64,000 bases of DNA, from NCBI GenBank assembly GCA_002706365.1, contig PALM01000010.1:1-64000 (forward strand), written 5' to 3'. Both the position numbers and the translations under genes were made by a program. The notes beneath the pieces were generated by a model. It did no database searches, was not told where the DNA came from, and was given only the letters and a program-made list of their open reading frames with translations. Positions 16,416 through 25,505 of the stretch are shown in pieces. The stretch is from Flavobacteriales bacterium. Its GTDB lineage: Bacteria; Bacteroidota; Bacteroidia; Flavobacteriales_E; Vicingaceae. Position 1 is the first letter of the stretch; each line of letters begins with the position of its first letter.

Positions 16416-18617
16416 ATGGAGTTGACCACAGAAACAGAAGAGTTAGAGAAGAAGGAAATTGCCAGACGCTATAGAGCCCTGCTCAAGGTCAGTAATAACG
16501 TAAAGACCAGGAAGGACAAAGCCAGGGTGAGAAAGGCATTCGACCTTGCATTGGAGGCGCATAAAGACATGCGCAGAAAGAGTGGCGAGCCCTATATCTA
16601 CCATCCAATAGAAGTTGCCAGGATAGTTGCCGAAGAGATTGGATTGGGCACTACCTCCATTATTTGTGCTTTATTACACGATACGGTTGAAGACACCGAT
16701 CTTACTCTTGATGATGTAGAAAGAATGTTCGGCCCTAAAGAGAGGGTGATCATCGACGGGCTGACAAAGATCTCGGGAGTGGTTGACTTCACCGCTTCAA
16801 TGCAGGCGGAGAACTTCAGGAAGATCCTACTCACACTTTCAGATGATGTGAGGGTAATTCTGATCAAGCTAGCAGACCGACTGCACAATATGCGTACCCT
16901 CGACTCCATGCCGAGGAACAAGCAATTGAAGATCGCATCCGAAACTGTCTTTCTTTTTGCTCCACTAGCACACAGATTAGGTCTTTACGCTATCAAAACC
17001 GAATTGGAAGATCTAGCTTTAAAGTACACTGAGCCTGATGTATATGAAGAAATATCATCAAAGCTAAAGAAGACCAAGGCCGTTAGAACACGCTTTGTAA
17101 ACCGATTCTCTCTGCCAATTCAAGAAGAATTGGCCCGACAAGGAGTGGAATTCGAGATGAAGGCACGTACAAAATCGATCTACTCCATCTTTAACAAGAT
17201 GCGAAAGAAGAACATTCCTTTCGAAGAGATCTATGATGTTTTTGCCATTCGAATCATCATCGATGCAAAGCCGGAAAAAGAAAAAGCTGAATGCTGGAAT
17301 GCCTATTCCGTGGTAACCGATTTCTATCAACCAAATCCGGATAGACTAAGAGACTGGCTTTCTACACCAAAAGCCAATGGTTATGAATCATTGCACACCA
17401 CAGTGATGAGTCCGGGCGGTAGATGGGTTGAAGTACAGATCCGCTCGAAGCGCATGGATGAGATCGCAGAAAAAGGATACGCAGCTCATTGGAAATACAA
17501 AGAAGGATCTTCAGAAAACAACTTCGACAACTGGATCAATAAGATCAGAGATCTGTTGGAGAATCCTGAAGAAAATGCTATCGAGTTCATTGATGATTTC
17601 AAACTCAATCTCTTTGCAGAAGAGATCTTCATCTTCACCCCTAAAGGAGAGATCAAAAACCTGCCAAAAGGGGCATCCGCATTAGATTTTGCATTTGAGA
17701 TCCATACAGAAGTAGGTGCCCACTGTATGGGAGCCAAAGTGAATACCAAATTGGTTCCTTTAAGCACTGAATTGAAAAGTGGGGATCAGGTTGAGATCAT
17801 CACTTCGAAGAAGCAAAAGCCAAATGAAAGCTGGCTCGATTATGTGATCACGGGTAAGGCTAAGAGCAAGATCAAAGCCAGCCTGAGAGAAGATAAAAAG
17901 CGATTGGCAGAGGAAGGCGAAAAGAAATTTGGGAAATGGCTTAAAAAGCACGAGATCCGAAAAACTCAGCACAACATCAAAGAGCTGCAAACACTCTTCA
18001 GACAGCCTTCTCCCTTGGAGATGTACTATAAGTTCGAGATCAATCAAATTCCACTTAAAAAAGTGGAACAATTGGAGATCATCAAAGGAAAGATCGTTGG
18101 AAAAGTACAGGAAACCAAAGAGGTTAACGAAATTCAAGAGCGCCTAAAACAGAAAAATCCAGCTGAAGAAATGTTGGTTATCGGCGAAGAAATGGATCAC
18201 TTCGAGTATAAGCTTGCTCCATGCTGCAATCCTATTCCGGGAGATGAAGTATTTGGATTCATTACTATAAATGAAGGAATCAAGATCCACAAAACCAACT
18301 GTCCGAATGCTATACAGCTGATGTCGCATTATGCCTATAGAATTGTAAAAGCCAGATGGACTAGCCAACAGAAGATTGCCTTCTTGGCTGGAATTAAAGT
18401 TACCGGTATAGATGATGTGGGATTGGTGAATAACATTACTAGACTGATCTCCGGTGAGCTCAATGTGAATATGCGTTCGATCAGCTTCGACTCAGAAGAT
18501 GGGGTCTTCGACGGAACCATTATGGTTTACGTTCACGACACCAAGCACCTTACTCGTTTGATAGACAAATTGAAGTCGGTAGATGGTGTGATCAATGTGA
18601 GCAGGATTGAAGGTTAA
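16416..18617 (+). CDS. Bifunctional (p)ppGpp synthetase/hydrolase
   Basis: 733 residues from ATG 16416 (MELTTETEELEKKEIARRYRALL); an open extension upstream overlaps the mutA 5' end and is unlikely. Domains in order: HD hydrolase (YIYHPIEVARIVAEE, ALLHDTVEDTDLT with the HD pair), nucleotidyltransferase synthetase (FAIRIIIDA, RLRDWLSTPKANGYESLHT, VEVQIRSKRMDEIAEKGYAAHWKYKEG), TGS (IFIFTPKGEIKNLPKGASALDFAFEIHTEVGAHCMGAKVN), and a C-terminal zinc-finger-like plus ACT domain (LAPCCNPIPGDEVFGFITINEGIKIHKTNCPNA... VTGIDDVGLVNNITRLISGELNVNMRSISFD). HDxxED is intact, so hydrolase activity is expected. This is the Rel/SpoT enzyme of the stringent response. Divergent from mutA. Confidence 0.95.
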   Translation: MELTTETEELEKKEIARRYRALLKVSNNVKTRKDKARVRKAFDLALEAHKDMRRKSGEPYIYHPIEVARIVAEEIGLGTTSIICALLHDTVEDTDLTLDDVERMFGPKERVIIDGLTKISGVVDFTASMQAENFRKILLTLSDDVRVILIKLADRLHNMRTLDSMPRNKQLKIASETVFLFAPLAHRLGLYAIKTELEDLALKYTEPDVYEEISSKLKKTKAVRTRFVNRFSLPIQEELARQGVEFEMKARTKSIYSIFNKMRKKNIPFEEIYDVFAIRIIIDAKPEKEKAECWNAYSVVTDFYQPNPDRLRDWLSTPKANGYESLHTTVMSPGGRWVEVQIRSKRMDEIAEKGYAAHWKYKEGSSENNFDNWINKIRDLLENPEENAIEFIDDFKLNLFAEEIFIFTPKGEIKNLPKGASALDFAFEIHTEVGAHCMGAKVNTKLVPLSTELKSGDQVEIITSKKQKPNESWLDYVITGKAKSKIKASLREDKKRLAEEGEKKFGKWLKKHEIRKTQHNIKELQTLFRQPSPLEMYYKFEINQIPLKKVEQLEIIKGKIVGKVQETKEVNEIQERLKQKNPAEEMLVIGEEMDHFEYKLAPCCNPIPGDEVFGFITINEGIKIHKTNCPNAIQLMSHYAYRIVKARWTSQQKIAFLAGIKVTGIDDVGLVNNITRLISGELNVNMRSISFDSEDGVFDGTIMVYVHDTKHLTRLIDKLKSVDGVINVSRIEG

Positions 18618-18644
18618 TTTACCGTTAGCTTTGGGAATTTAAAG

Positions 18645-18652
18645 TATCTTTG
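18645..18652 (+). promoter_or_regulatory. -7 promoter box (TATCTTTG) upstream of the Fur-type gene
   Basis: Perfect match to the Bacteroidota consensus TAnnTTTG, 17 bases before the ATG at 18669. No convincing -33 TTG was found at the right distance. Confidence 0.5.
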
Positions 18653-18668
18653 TGCCTTTGCATTTAGG

Positions 18669-19139
18669 ATGTCTATAAGCGCGGAAACACTAGAAAAAGT
18701 AAAGGAAATCTTCTCGGCTTACCTCGAGAAGAACGGGCACCGTAAAACCCCGGAGCGCTTTGCCATCTTAAATGAAATCTACGATCAGGAAGCGCATTTT
18801 GATATAGAGTCTCTCTATATCTCAATGAAGAATAAGAATTATCGGGTTAGTCGCGCTACCCTGTACAATACTATTGATTTATTATTGGCCTGCAATTTGG
18901 TTCGCAAACATCAGTTTGGCAATAATATTGCTCAGTTTGAGCGTTCATATGCTTACAAACAACACGATCATCTTGTTTGCACCAAGTGCAATAAGGTAAT
19001 CGAGTTTTGCGATCCAAGGATCCAACATATTAAATCTACTGTAGGAGAACTGCTGGATTTTAATATTCTGCATCACTCCTTAAATTTATACGGAATTTGC
19101 AGTTCCTGTGAAAACCGTCAATCAAACGAATCAACATGA
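18669..19139 (+). CDS. Fur-family metal-responsive transcriptional regulator
   Basis: 156 residues. Winged-helix DNA-binding domain ([52 protein letters not shown]) and dimerisation domain with metal ligands ([20 protein letters not shown]..., C-terminal CSSC). The two CxxC motifs indicate a structural zinc site. Which metal or peroxide it senses (Fur, Zur or PerR type) cannot be told. It ends with a four-base overlap (ATGA) with the STAS gene and is followed by purA, forming a likely operon. Confidence 0.93.
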   Translation: MSISAETLEKVKEIFSAYLEKNGHRKTPERFAILNEIYDQEAHFDIESLYISMKNKNYRVSRATLYNTIDLLLACNLVRKHQFGNNIAQFERSYAYKQHDHLVCTKCNKVIEFCDPRIQHIKSTVGELLDFNILHHSLNLYGICSSCENRQSNEST

Positions 19140-19480
19140 GTTTTTCTTATGAATTAAGTACAGACGGAAAGCTAACCACCGTCAAGCCAAAAGGCAGAAT
19201 TCTTGATATCTCTGAAGCAGAGGACATGATCCAAGAAGTAGGAGAAAAGATAGAAGCCGGAAGTAACAAGCTATTATTCAATTTGAAAGAGCTTGATTAT
19301 ATGAACAGTGCAGGTCTGAACATGCTCATTAATTTGCTGACTAAAAGCAGAAATAACTACGGAGAAATGGTACTCTGTGAGCTATCCGATTCAGTGAGCA
19401 AGCTTTTAGTAACCAGTAAACTGCAAAATATCTTCAGTATTGAAGAAAATGAAGCAGACGCAATTAAAAAATTGAACTAA
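19136..19480 (+). CDS. STAS-domain anti-anti-sigma-factor-like protein
   Basis: 114 residues of a single STAS domain. The loop [15 protein letters not shown] carries the conserved serine that is phosphorylated in SpoIIAA-type antagonists. In such systems the protein binds an anti-sigma kinase when unphosphorylated. No partner kinase or phosphatase lies nearby, so its switch is encoded elsewhere or it has another role. It overlaps the Fur-type gene by four bases and lies 15 bases before purA. Confidence 0.88.
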   Translation: MSFSYELSTDGKLTTVKPKGRILDISEAEDMIQEVGEKIEAGSNKLLFNLKELDYMNSAGLNMLINLLTKSRNNYGEMVLCELSDSVSKLLVTSKLQNIFSIEENEADAIKKLN

Positions 19481-19495
19481 GTCCCAATTAGCAAA

Positions 19496-20776
19496 ATGAA
19501 AGTCGACGTATTACTAGGCCTCCAATGGGGGGATGAAGGAAAGGGAAAAGTTGTGGATGTATTAACTCCGCACTATGATATTATTGGAAGATTCCAAGGC
19601 GGACCAAATGCCGGTCATACTTTGGAATTCGACGGTCAAAAACACGTATTACACACCATACCATCTGGAATATTTCACGATGATACGCTTAATGTGGTGG
19701 GCAATGGTGTTGTAATTGATCCAATTATCTTCAATAGAGAAATAGATGGTTTGTTGAAACACGAAGTAAGCATCAACGATAAGCTTTTGATCTCTAGAAA
19801 GGCACATTTGATCCTTCCCACGCACAGATTGCTGGATGCCGCTTCTGAGCAAGCAAAAGGAAAGAAGAAGATCGGTTCAACTTTAAAGGGAATCGGGCCA
19901 ACCTATATGGACAAGACCGGAAGGAATGGTTTGAGAGTTGGCGATATTGAAAGTGAAGACTTCGACAAGAAATACAATGCGTTGCGAGAAAAGCATTTGC
20001 AAATACTTTCAGGCTTCGATTTCGAATATGATCTTGAGCCGATGGAGAAAGAATGGATGGATGCTATTGAGCGATTCAGATCATACCCATTGGTTGATAG
20101 CGAGCATTTCATCAATAATAACCTACAAGCAGGGAAAAAGATATTGGCTGAAGGAGCTCAAGGAACTTTACTCGATATCGACTTCGGATCTTATCCATTT
20201 GTAACCTCATCAAATACAATTACTGCAGGAGCCTGCACAGGTTTGGGTATTGCTCCGGGTAAGATTGGAGAGGTTTACGGCATTTTCAAGGCTTATTGTA
20301 CAAGAGTTGGTAGTGGTCCCTTCCCTACTGAACTTCACGATGAAGAGGGAGAAGCTATTCGAAAAGCCGGACATGAGTTTGGAGCTACAACAGGCAGACC
20401 GAGAAGATGCGGTTGGCTAGACCTTCCTGCATTGAAATATGCCATTATGATCAATGGTGTAACTCAATTGATCATGACCAAGGCCGATGTATTGAGCGAA
20501 TTTGACGAGATCAAAGTATGTACGGCATATAAATATCGTGGAGAAGTGATCGATTATTTGCCATATGATGTACTTGCCGAAGATCTAGAACCAATCTTTG
20601 AGAGCAGAGCAGGTTGGAAGAAAGACCTTACCAAATTGGGAAGTATTGAAGAGATCCCGGCAGAGCTTGATGATTACATCACCTATTTGGAAAGTGAGCT
20701 AAAAACTCCAATTACTATTGTTTCTGTAGGTCCAGATCGCACACAAACCCTTACTAGAACTGTAGCAAGCGTATAA
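19496..20776 (+). CDS. purA: Adenylosuccinate synthetase
   Basis: 426 residues with the full set of family motifs: GLQWGDEGKGKVVD at the N-terminus (GTP/IMP site), GPNAGHTL, GNGVVIDP, GIGPTYMDK, EGAQGTLLDIDFGSYPFVTSSN and TTGRPRRCGWLDLPALKYA. It makes adenylosuccinate from IMP, aspartate and GTP, the first committed step of AMP synthesis. The stop codon overlaps the start of the LptA/OstA-like gene by one base (TAATG). Confidence 0.97.
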   Translation: MKVDVLLGLQWGDEGKGKVVDVLTPHYDIIGRFQGGPNAGHTLEFDGQKHVLHTIPSGIFHDDTLNVVGNGVVIDPIIFNREIDGLLKHEVSINDKLLISRKAHLILPTHRLLDAASEQAKGKKKIGSTLKGIGPTYMDKTGRNGLRVGDIESEDFDKKYNALREKHLQILSGFDFEYDLEPMEKEWMDAIERFRSYPLVDSEHFINNNLQAGKKILAEGAQGTLLDIDFGSYPFVTSSNTITAGACTGLGIAPGKIGEVYGIFKAYCTRVGSGPFPTELHDEEGEAIRKAGHEFGATTGRPRRCGWLDLPALKYAIMINGVTQLIMTKADVLSEFDEIKVCTAYKYRGEVIDYLPYDVLAEDLEPIFESRAGWKKDLTKLGSIEEIPAELDDYITYLESELKTPITIVSVGPDRTQTLTRTVASV

Positions 20777-22293
20777 TGAGATCTTTCGCGGTCCGCTTTT
20801 TCCTTTCACTGGGAATCTTTTGCCTTTGGCAGTTCAGCAATGGCCAAAATGCCCAGCAGATTGAGATTGTGCGTGCAGATGCATTGGTTTCTGCCGAGAA
20901 AGATGGAAAAGCAGCCCAAAAACTCGTTGGTGATGTGCAATTCAGGCATCAGAATGCATTGATGTATTGCGACAGTGCTTATATGTATCGCGATATCAAT
21001 AGTGTGGAGGCCTTTGGTTCTGTGCGAATCAATCAAGGAGACACACTAAACCTATATGGAGATCACCTATTTTACGATGGCGACAGTCAGCTAGCTACGG
21101 TTGATGGCGAAGAAGTGAAATTGGTTAGCAATGAGTTCACCCTAACCACAGATCGACTTGTATATGATCGTGTGAGCAATATTGCCAGCTACTTTACCGG
21201 AGGAATAATTGAAAGTAAGAGCGATAATAACAGGCTTACAAGTATAAGGGGGTATTATTTTTCGACCGCCAAGATGTTCGACTTCAAAGACAGCGTAGTG
21301 CTTACCAACCCGCAATTTGTAATGCGCTCTGATACTTTGAAGTACTTCACAAATACCAAGATCGTAAACTTCCTGGGACCAACTACCATCACGGGCGACA
21401 GCAATTTGATTTATTGCGAGACCGGCTGGTATAAGACCATAGAAGATCAATCCAAGTATTTTGAGAACGCTTATTTGATTAGCGATAATCGAATTCTGAG
21501 TGGTGATACACTTTTCTATGATCGAAAGCTGGGTTACGGTCAGGCCGAGGGAAAAGTTGAAATTGAAGATACTTTGGAGAATATGATCATCTTAGGTGAT
21601 TATGCTCAGATGTATGAGCATAAAGATTCGGCCATTGTGAGTAGAGAGCCATTGATGATAAAGGATATGGATGGGGATTCCATCTTCCTTCATGCCGATA
21701 CATTCAAAGTATTTGAAAAAGATTCAAGCAAATATATGCTCGCCTATTATGGAGTGAGGATCTACAAAAGCGATCTGCAGGCCGTTTGCGATTCAGTTTC
21801 CTATGTGTTGAGTGACTCTACCATCAAGTTATTAGGCGATCCGATCATGTGGTCTGAGGAAAACGAGATGAGTGCAGATAGTGTAGATCTCTATTTAAAG
21901 AATCAAGAACTGCATTCCATGTATATGCGACCCAATTCTTTTATGATATCCCAAGTGGATAGTATACGCTATAATCAGATCAAAGGAACCGAAATGCGGG
22001 GCTTTTTCAAGGACAGGGAATTGAGAGTGATAAAAGTGAGAGGGAACGGTCAGACCATCTACTACGGTCAGGACGATGAAGGCAAGTTCATTGGAGTGAA
22101 CTGGGCTGAAAGCTCAGATATCGATATCAGATTGGCCGATCAAGAGATAAAAAGCATCACCTTTATCCAAGATGCTGAAGCTACCATGTATCCCATCGGA
22201 GAACTAGATCCAAAAACCGAACTCCGTTTCAAAGGATTTCAGTGGAGAGAGAGTTTGAGGCCGTTGTCTAGGGATGATCTGTTTAGAAAATAG
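20776..22293 (+). CDS. LptA/OstA-like periplasmic protein
   Basis: 505 residues with a signal peptide (VRFFLSLGIFCLWQFSNGQ). The body is a series of short beta-strand repeats of the OstA/LptA type (AQKLVGDVQFRHQNALMYCDSAYMYRDINSVEAFGSVRINQGDTLNLYGDHLFYDGDSQLATVDGEEVKLV and later copies). This is the fold that binds and passes lipopolysaccharide across the periplasm. It is longer than E. coli LptA and fits the Bacteroidota OstA-like proteins of ~500-600 residues. A role in LPS transport is inferred. It is coupled to purA by a one-base overlap. Confidence 0.88.
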   Translation: MRSFAVRFFLSLGIFCLWQFSNGQNAQQIEIVRADALVSAEKDGKAAQKLVGDVQFRHQNALMYCDSAYMYRDINSVEAFGSVRINQGDTLNLYGDHLFYDGDSQLATVDGEEVKLVSNEFTLTTDRLVYDRVSNIASYFTGGIIESKSDNNRLTSIRGYYFSTAKMFDFKDSVVLTNPQFVMRSDTLKYFTNTKIVNFLGPTTITGDSNLIYCETGWYKTIEDQSKYFENAYLISDNRILSGDTLFYDRKLGYGQAEGKVEIEDTLENMIILGDYAQMYEHKDSAIVSREPLMIKDMDGDSIFLHADTFKVFEKDSSKYMLAYYGVRIYKSDLQAVCDSVSYVLSDSTIKLLGDPIMWSEENEMSADSVDLYLKNQELHSMYMRPNSFMISQVDSIRYNQIKGTEMRGFFKDRELRVIKVRGNGQTIYYGQDDEGKFIGVNWAESSDIDIRLADQEIKSITFIQDAEATMYPIGELDPKTELRFKGFQWRESLRPLSRDDLFRK

Positions 22294-22437
22294 GAAGTTT
22301 TGCTAGGTCACTGAGGCCCCGACTAAGTCGAGGCTACACCCTTCTACTCTAAAGCTTCGAAGGGCAAAGCAGAGAAGGCACCAACCTCCGCTAAAGCTTC
22401 GGCTGGCAAAGCAGAGATCACAGAGGGTGAATTGATT

Positions 22438-22479
22438 TTCACATTTCATATCTCACATTTGAATTCTCTATTTTCAGAA
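22438..22479. repeat. Heptamer array (6 x 7 bp)
   Basis: Units TTCACAT, TTCATAT, CTCACAT, TTGAATT, CTCTATT, TTCAGAA. The period is clear for the first three and weaker after that. Confidence 0.5.
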
Positions 22480-22549
22480 TAAACATTGAGAACCTTCGTG
22501 CCTGCCGAAGGCAGGAAGCTTTAGCGAACCTTTGTGCCACAGCTTTGAT

Positions 22550-22595
22550 GCTTGTCTCGATACTATTCCGATTTCATCGGAATCACTCGACAAGC
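22550..22595. repeat. Nested palindrome GCTTGTC/GACAAGC with inner TTCCGAT/ATCGGAA
   Basis: Outer arms at 22550-22556 and 22589-22595; inner arms at 22566-22572 and 22576-22582. Could act as a terminator-like structure at the 3' end of the minus-strand operon, but has no T tract. Confidence 0.55.
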
Positions 22596-22648
22596 GATTT
22601 TAAAATACCAATTCAAAGTCTGGATTCCGCACTCCCGTATCTTAAACA

Positions 22649-23695
22649 TCATTCCTGATCCAGAATGTCTTTATTATTATAAAGCAGAATAAACAACCTC
22701 GTTCTCAAGATCTCTCCCATGGTTTCACAATCCAGGAAGCTGGGGTCCTGAAAGTGCTCTGCCAATTCTGATTTCAATCTTTCTACTTTATCAGGAGGCG
22801 AGATCTCATCAATTTCCAAAGCATCTGAGAGGTCTTTCAAACGATACCTAGATACCTTGATCCGATTTGCTATCATGGCCCTCTCCTCTCTTTGGTATTG
22901 TCTGATCGTTTCAGGATTGAGCAAATTGGAACAGAATTCTACTATAGGATTATTGTCCTTGAAGAATTGAGGAAGATACATAGTCTTCGCTCCCTCATAG
23001 CATTGTTGATCGAAGTCGATTGCTCTAATTCTGTATTGGATATCATCGAAGTCGGGTGTGATATCTACCACATAATTATAGGAACGCATATCACCCAGCA
23101 ATCGCACAAAAGAGCGCTCATTGAATTTCACAAACTCCTTAGCCAATCGAATGCGATTGAGTTGCTCATCATTCAGCCAATCCTTTATGAATACATCTCC
23201 AGGTATACCGGCTATATGATCCTCGATGATGGTGGTTCCATCCACCGCATAGCTCAAGCGGTTTGGGGAAAGAATGTGTTCAATTTCCAAACCGTAAATT
23301 CTGGAAGCATCTGCTTTCTTCACATAGAAGTAGTCGTAGTTGTCGTTGTACTTATTGGTAATTCGAACACGAAAGGGCTTAGAATTACCAAAGGGACAAT
23401 AATCGACACGATCCACAAAGAGGTGTTCCATACCTTGTATATCTCCTTCCGTTTTTAGCAATGCATAAACCCGAGTGAGTTTATCATGAATCTCTTCCAT
23501 CTCACTTTGGTTGTAAAAAACCGTCTCCCAAAGTGTGTCTTTGCCTTGCTTATCATAAACGGGAATGCTACTCTCATAATGATCAAGATCAGCATAAGCA
23601 ATGGGAAGCTTTAATTCTCTTGAGTAGTTACGCAGGTACTTCCTTAAATGATCCTTGATGGGGTAATGGATCTTTTTCTTGCTGATCTCGTTCAT
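22649..23695 (-). CDS. Protein-kinase-like fold protein of unknown function
   Basis: 348 residues. I do not recognise a named family, but kinase-fold landmarks occur in order. A beta3-like lysine pair sits in YDYFYVKKADA (K126/K127), followed by an acidic helix (E137, E139). A hinge-like IIEDHIAGIPG (156-166) comes next, then a catalytic-loop-like LLGDMRSYNYVVD (D202, N207) and a DFG-like IRAIDFDQQ (D227). The region after 240 is helical (QYQREERAMIANRIKVSRYRLKDLSDAL) and could bind a partner. The N-terminus (residues 1-60) is basic then polar. There is no signal peptide, so it is cytoplasmic. It ends 9 bases after the companion gene at 23705-24304, forming a two-gene operon. Substrate is unknown. 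Confidence 0.65.
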   Translation of the reverse strand: MNEISKKKIHYPIKDHLRKYLRNYSRELKLPIAYADLDHYESSIPVYDKQGKDTLWETVFYNQSEMEEIHDKLTRVYALLKTEGDIQGMEHLFVDRVDYCPFGNSKPFRVRITNKYNDNYDYFYVKKADASRIYGLEIEHILSPNRLSYAVDGTTIIEDHIAGIPGDVFIKDWLNDEQLNRIRLAKEFVKFNERSFVRLLGDMRSYNYVVDITPDFDDIQYRIRAIDFDQQCYEGAKTMYLPQFFKDNNPIVEFCSNLLNPETIRQYQREERAMIANRIKVSRYRLKDLSDALEIDEISPPDKVERLKSELAEHFQDPSFLDCETMGEILRTRLFILLYNNKDILDQE

Positions 23696-23704
23696 ATGAC
23701 AATA

Positions 23705-24304
23705 TTAGTAAGACAAAATTCGATGGATCAAAGAATTGAAATCTTTCGCATCTTGATAGCTTCTATCATTATAGGTATTGGCCATTACTTTCACAAATAA
23801 AGTCTGTTCTTCAAGCAGTTTGTGTTCAATAATGATATTTCCCCAGGATTGCGGATAAGGCACTTCTTTCCTAGAACTTAGAGGTAATTTAAAATAGAAT
23901 CGATCGATCTGTGTTAGCTTTCCATCTATGGTTTCGGCCTTTCTGCGACTGTTGTTTTGTCGGTACCCCTCTTCTATCAAGATCTGATTAAAATAGTGAA
24001 CGATCCTATGGTAATCTTCCCTTTGCCAAGGTGATTCCTCAGCAAAATAAAATCCGCTGCTGCCATTTGAATCATGCAAATGAAAATTGAGTTGGGCATC
24101 TGGATTAGAAATTCTCAAAGCATATTGCTCCTTCAAATGATCCAATAGGCCAATATGAAGACCATCTTCAAGCCATTTATGATAATCTTCTATAAAAGAA
24201 GCGGTGGGTTTGATCCGTTCATCGATCAGAATTTCGCTCTCATCATCAGCAACTACATCGGTCTGAGCGAACAAATCGTTAAATAATCGTTTAAATATTG
24301 TCAT
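23705..24304 (-). CDS. Conserved-looking cytoplasmic protein, partner of the kinase-like gene
   Basis: 199 residues from ATG 24304 (MTIFKRLFNDLFAQTDVVADDESEILIDERIKPTASFIEDYHKWLEDG); an upstream in-frame ATG at 24340 is less likely. It has no signal peptide or membrane helix. Features: an acidic stretch near residue 15-25, a His/Asp motif (NFHLHDSNGSSGFYFAEES) and a C-terminal mixed alpha/beta part (IDRFYFKLPLSSRKEVPYPQSWGNIIIEHKLLEEQTLFVKVMANTYNDRSYQD). I recognise no domain. It is the first gene of the operon with the kinase-like protein, 9 bases apart, which suggests a substrate or regulatory partner role. Confidence 0.6.
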   Translation of the reverse strand: MTIFKRLFNDLFAQTDVVADDESEILIDERIKPTASFIEDYHKWLEDGLHIGLLDHLKEQYALRISNPDAQLNFHLHDSNGSSGFYFAEESPWQREDYHRIVHYFNQILIEEGYRQNNSRRKAETIDGKLTQIDRFYFKLPLSSRKEVPYPQSWGNIIIEHKLLEEQTLFVKVMANTYNDRSYQDAKDFNSLIHRILSY

Positions 24305-24392
24305 TTTATTATCTTGTAAGATTGGACTTCCTTTGCACAAACTAAGGTAAATCCTTAATAATCAAACAAACGCAAATTCAAATCGATTAAAG

Positions 24393-25493
24393 TTGAGTAA
24401 AAAATCCATTATCAATAAGCAATCGGAGAAATTCCTCTTTGAATATCTCAACAATCCTTCTCCAACAGGTTATGAAGCAGAAGGACAGAAAATTTGGTTA
24501 AAATACATCAACAGCCTTGTAGATGAGACATTTACAGACACCTACGGTACAGCTGTTGGAGTTATTAACCCAAAAGCAAAATACAAGGTGGTGATCGAGG
24601 CACATGCCGATGAGATCAGCTGGTATGTGCATTACATCACTAAGGATGGTTTTATCTATGTGCGAAGGAATGGTGGCTCAGATCATATGATCGCTCCTTC
24701 TAAGCGAGTGAATATTCATACCAAGAAAGGAATTGTAAAAGCCGTATTTGGATGGCCTGCAATTCATACGCGCATGAGCAAAGGAGAGAGTGGAGAAGAA
24801 AGTCCGAAACTAAAGAACATCTTTCTAGATTGTGGGTGCAAGACCAAGGAAGAAGTTGAAAAACTCGGCGTCCACGTGGGTTGTGTGATTACCTATGAAG
24901 ATGAGCTGATTACTCTGAACGATAAATACTATGTGGGAAGGGCATTAGACAATCGTATCGGAGGATTTATGATCGCTGAAGTGGCTCGTTTACTTAAAGA
25001 GAATAAGAAGAAGTTACCATTTGGTCTCTACCTTACCAATTCAGTTCAAGAAGAAGTGGGTTTAAGAGGTGCTGAAATGATCGTAGAGAAGATCCAGCCT
25101 GATGTTGCGCTGGTAACGGATGTTTGTCATGATACCCAAACACCAATGATCGACAAATACGAGCAGGGAGATTTCACTAGTGGAGATGGACCGGTGATTG
25201 CATATGCGCCTGCTGTACAAAACAATCTTAGAGAGTTGGTGATCGAAGCTGCTGAAAAGAACAAGATCCCATTCCAACGATATGCAGCTTCAAGATTTAC
25301 CGGTACAGATACAGATGCCTTTGCCTATGCAAATGGTGGAGTTGCATCTGCTTTAATTTCTCTACCACTTCGATACATGCACACTACAGTAGAAATGGTG
25401 AGCAAGGAGGATGTAGAGAACGTAATTAGACTGCTCTATCACAGTCTTTTAAGCATAGAAGACCAGCACGATTTTAGTTATTTCAAAAAATAG
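24393..25493 (+). CDS. M42-family metal-dependent aminopeptidase
   Basis: 366 residues with a TTG start at 24393 (no ATG closer that keeps the conserved N-terminus SPTGYEAEGQKIW). The dinuclear metal-site motifs are all present: IEAHADEISW, GRALDNRIGG, QEEVGLRG, VTDVCHDT and the C-terminal MHTTVE. The family (FrvX/PepA-like, tetrahedral dodecamers) removes N-terminal residues from peptides. It is followed 12 bases later by a GNAT acetyltransferase and then a PLP-dependent racemase, which looks like an operon for peptide or amino-acid handling. Confidence 0.93.
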   Translation: MSKKSIINKQSEKFLFEYLNNPSPTGYEAEGQKIWLKYINSLVDETFTDTYGTAVGVINPKAKYKVVIEAHADEISWYVHYITKDGFIYVRRNGGSDHMIAPSKRVNIHTKKGIVKAVFGWPAIHTRMSKGESGEESPKLKNIFLDCGCKTKEEVEKLGVHVGCVITYEDELITLNDKYYVGRALDNRIGGFMIAEVARLLKENKKKLPFGLYLTNSVQEEVGLRGAEMIVEKIQPDVALVTDVCHDTQTPMIDKYEQGDFTSGDGPVIAYAPAVQNNLRELVIEAAEKNKIPFQRYAASRFTGTDTDAFAYANGGVASALISLPLRYMHTTVEMVSKEDVENVIRLLYHSLLSIEDQHDFSYFKK

Positions 25494-25505
25494 AAGGAGA
25501 GATTT

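Larger units (their letters stand above)
22294..22648. other. 355-bp intergenic region dense in short repeats
   Basis: No gene seen. Contents in order: a hairpin CCGAC-TAA-GTCG at 22321-22335; two copies of CTAAAGCTTCG...GGCAAAGCAGAG around 22350 and 22390; a heptamer array at 22438-22479; AACCTTCGTG/AACCTTTGTG 11-mer words split by a CCTGCC/GGCAGG palindrome at 22491-22535; and a nested palindrome at 22550-22595. It separates two convergent transcription units. Confidence 0.65.

Noticed and set aside
22892-23458. 188-codon plus-strand ORF opposite the kinase-like gene
   Set aside because: It is antisense to a gene with coherent kinase-fold motifs and tight operon spacing, and shows no motif itself.
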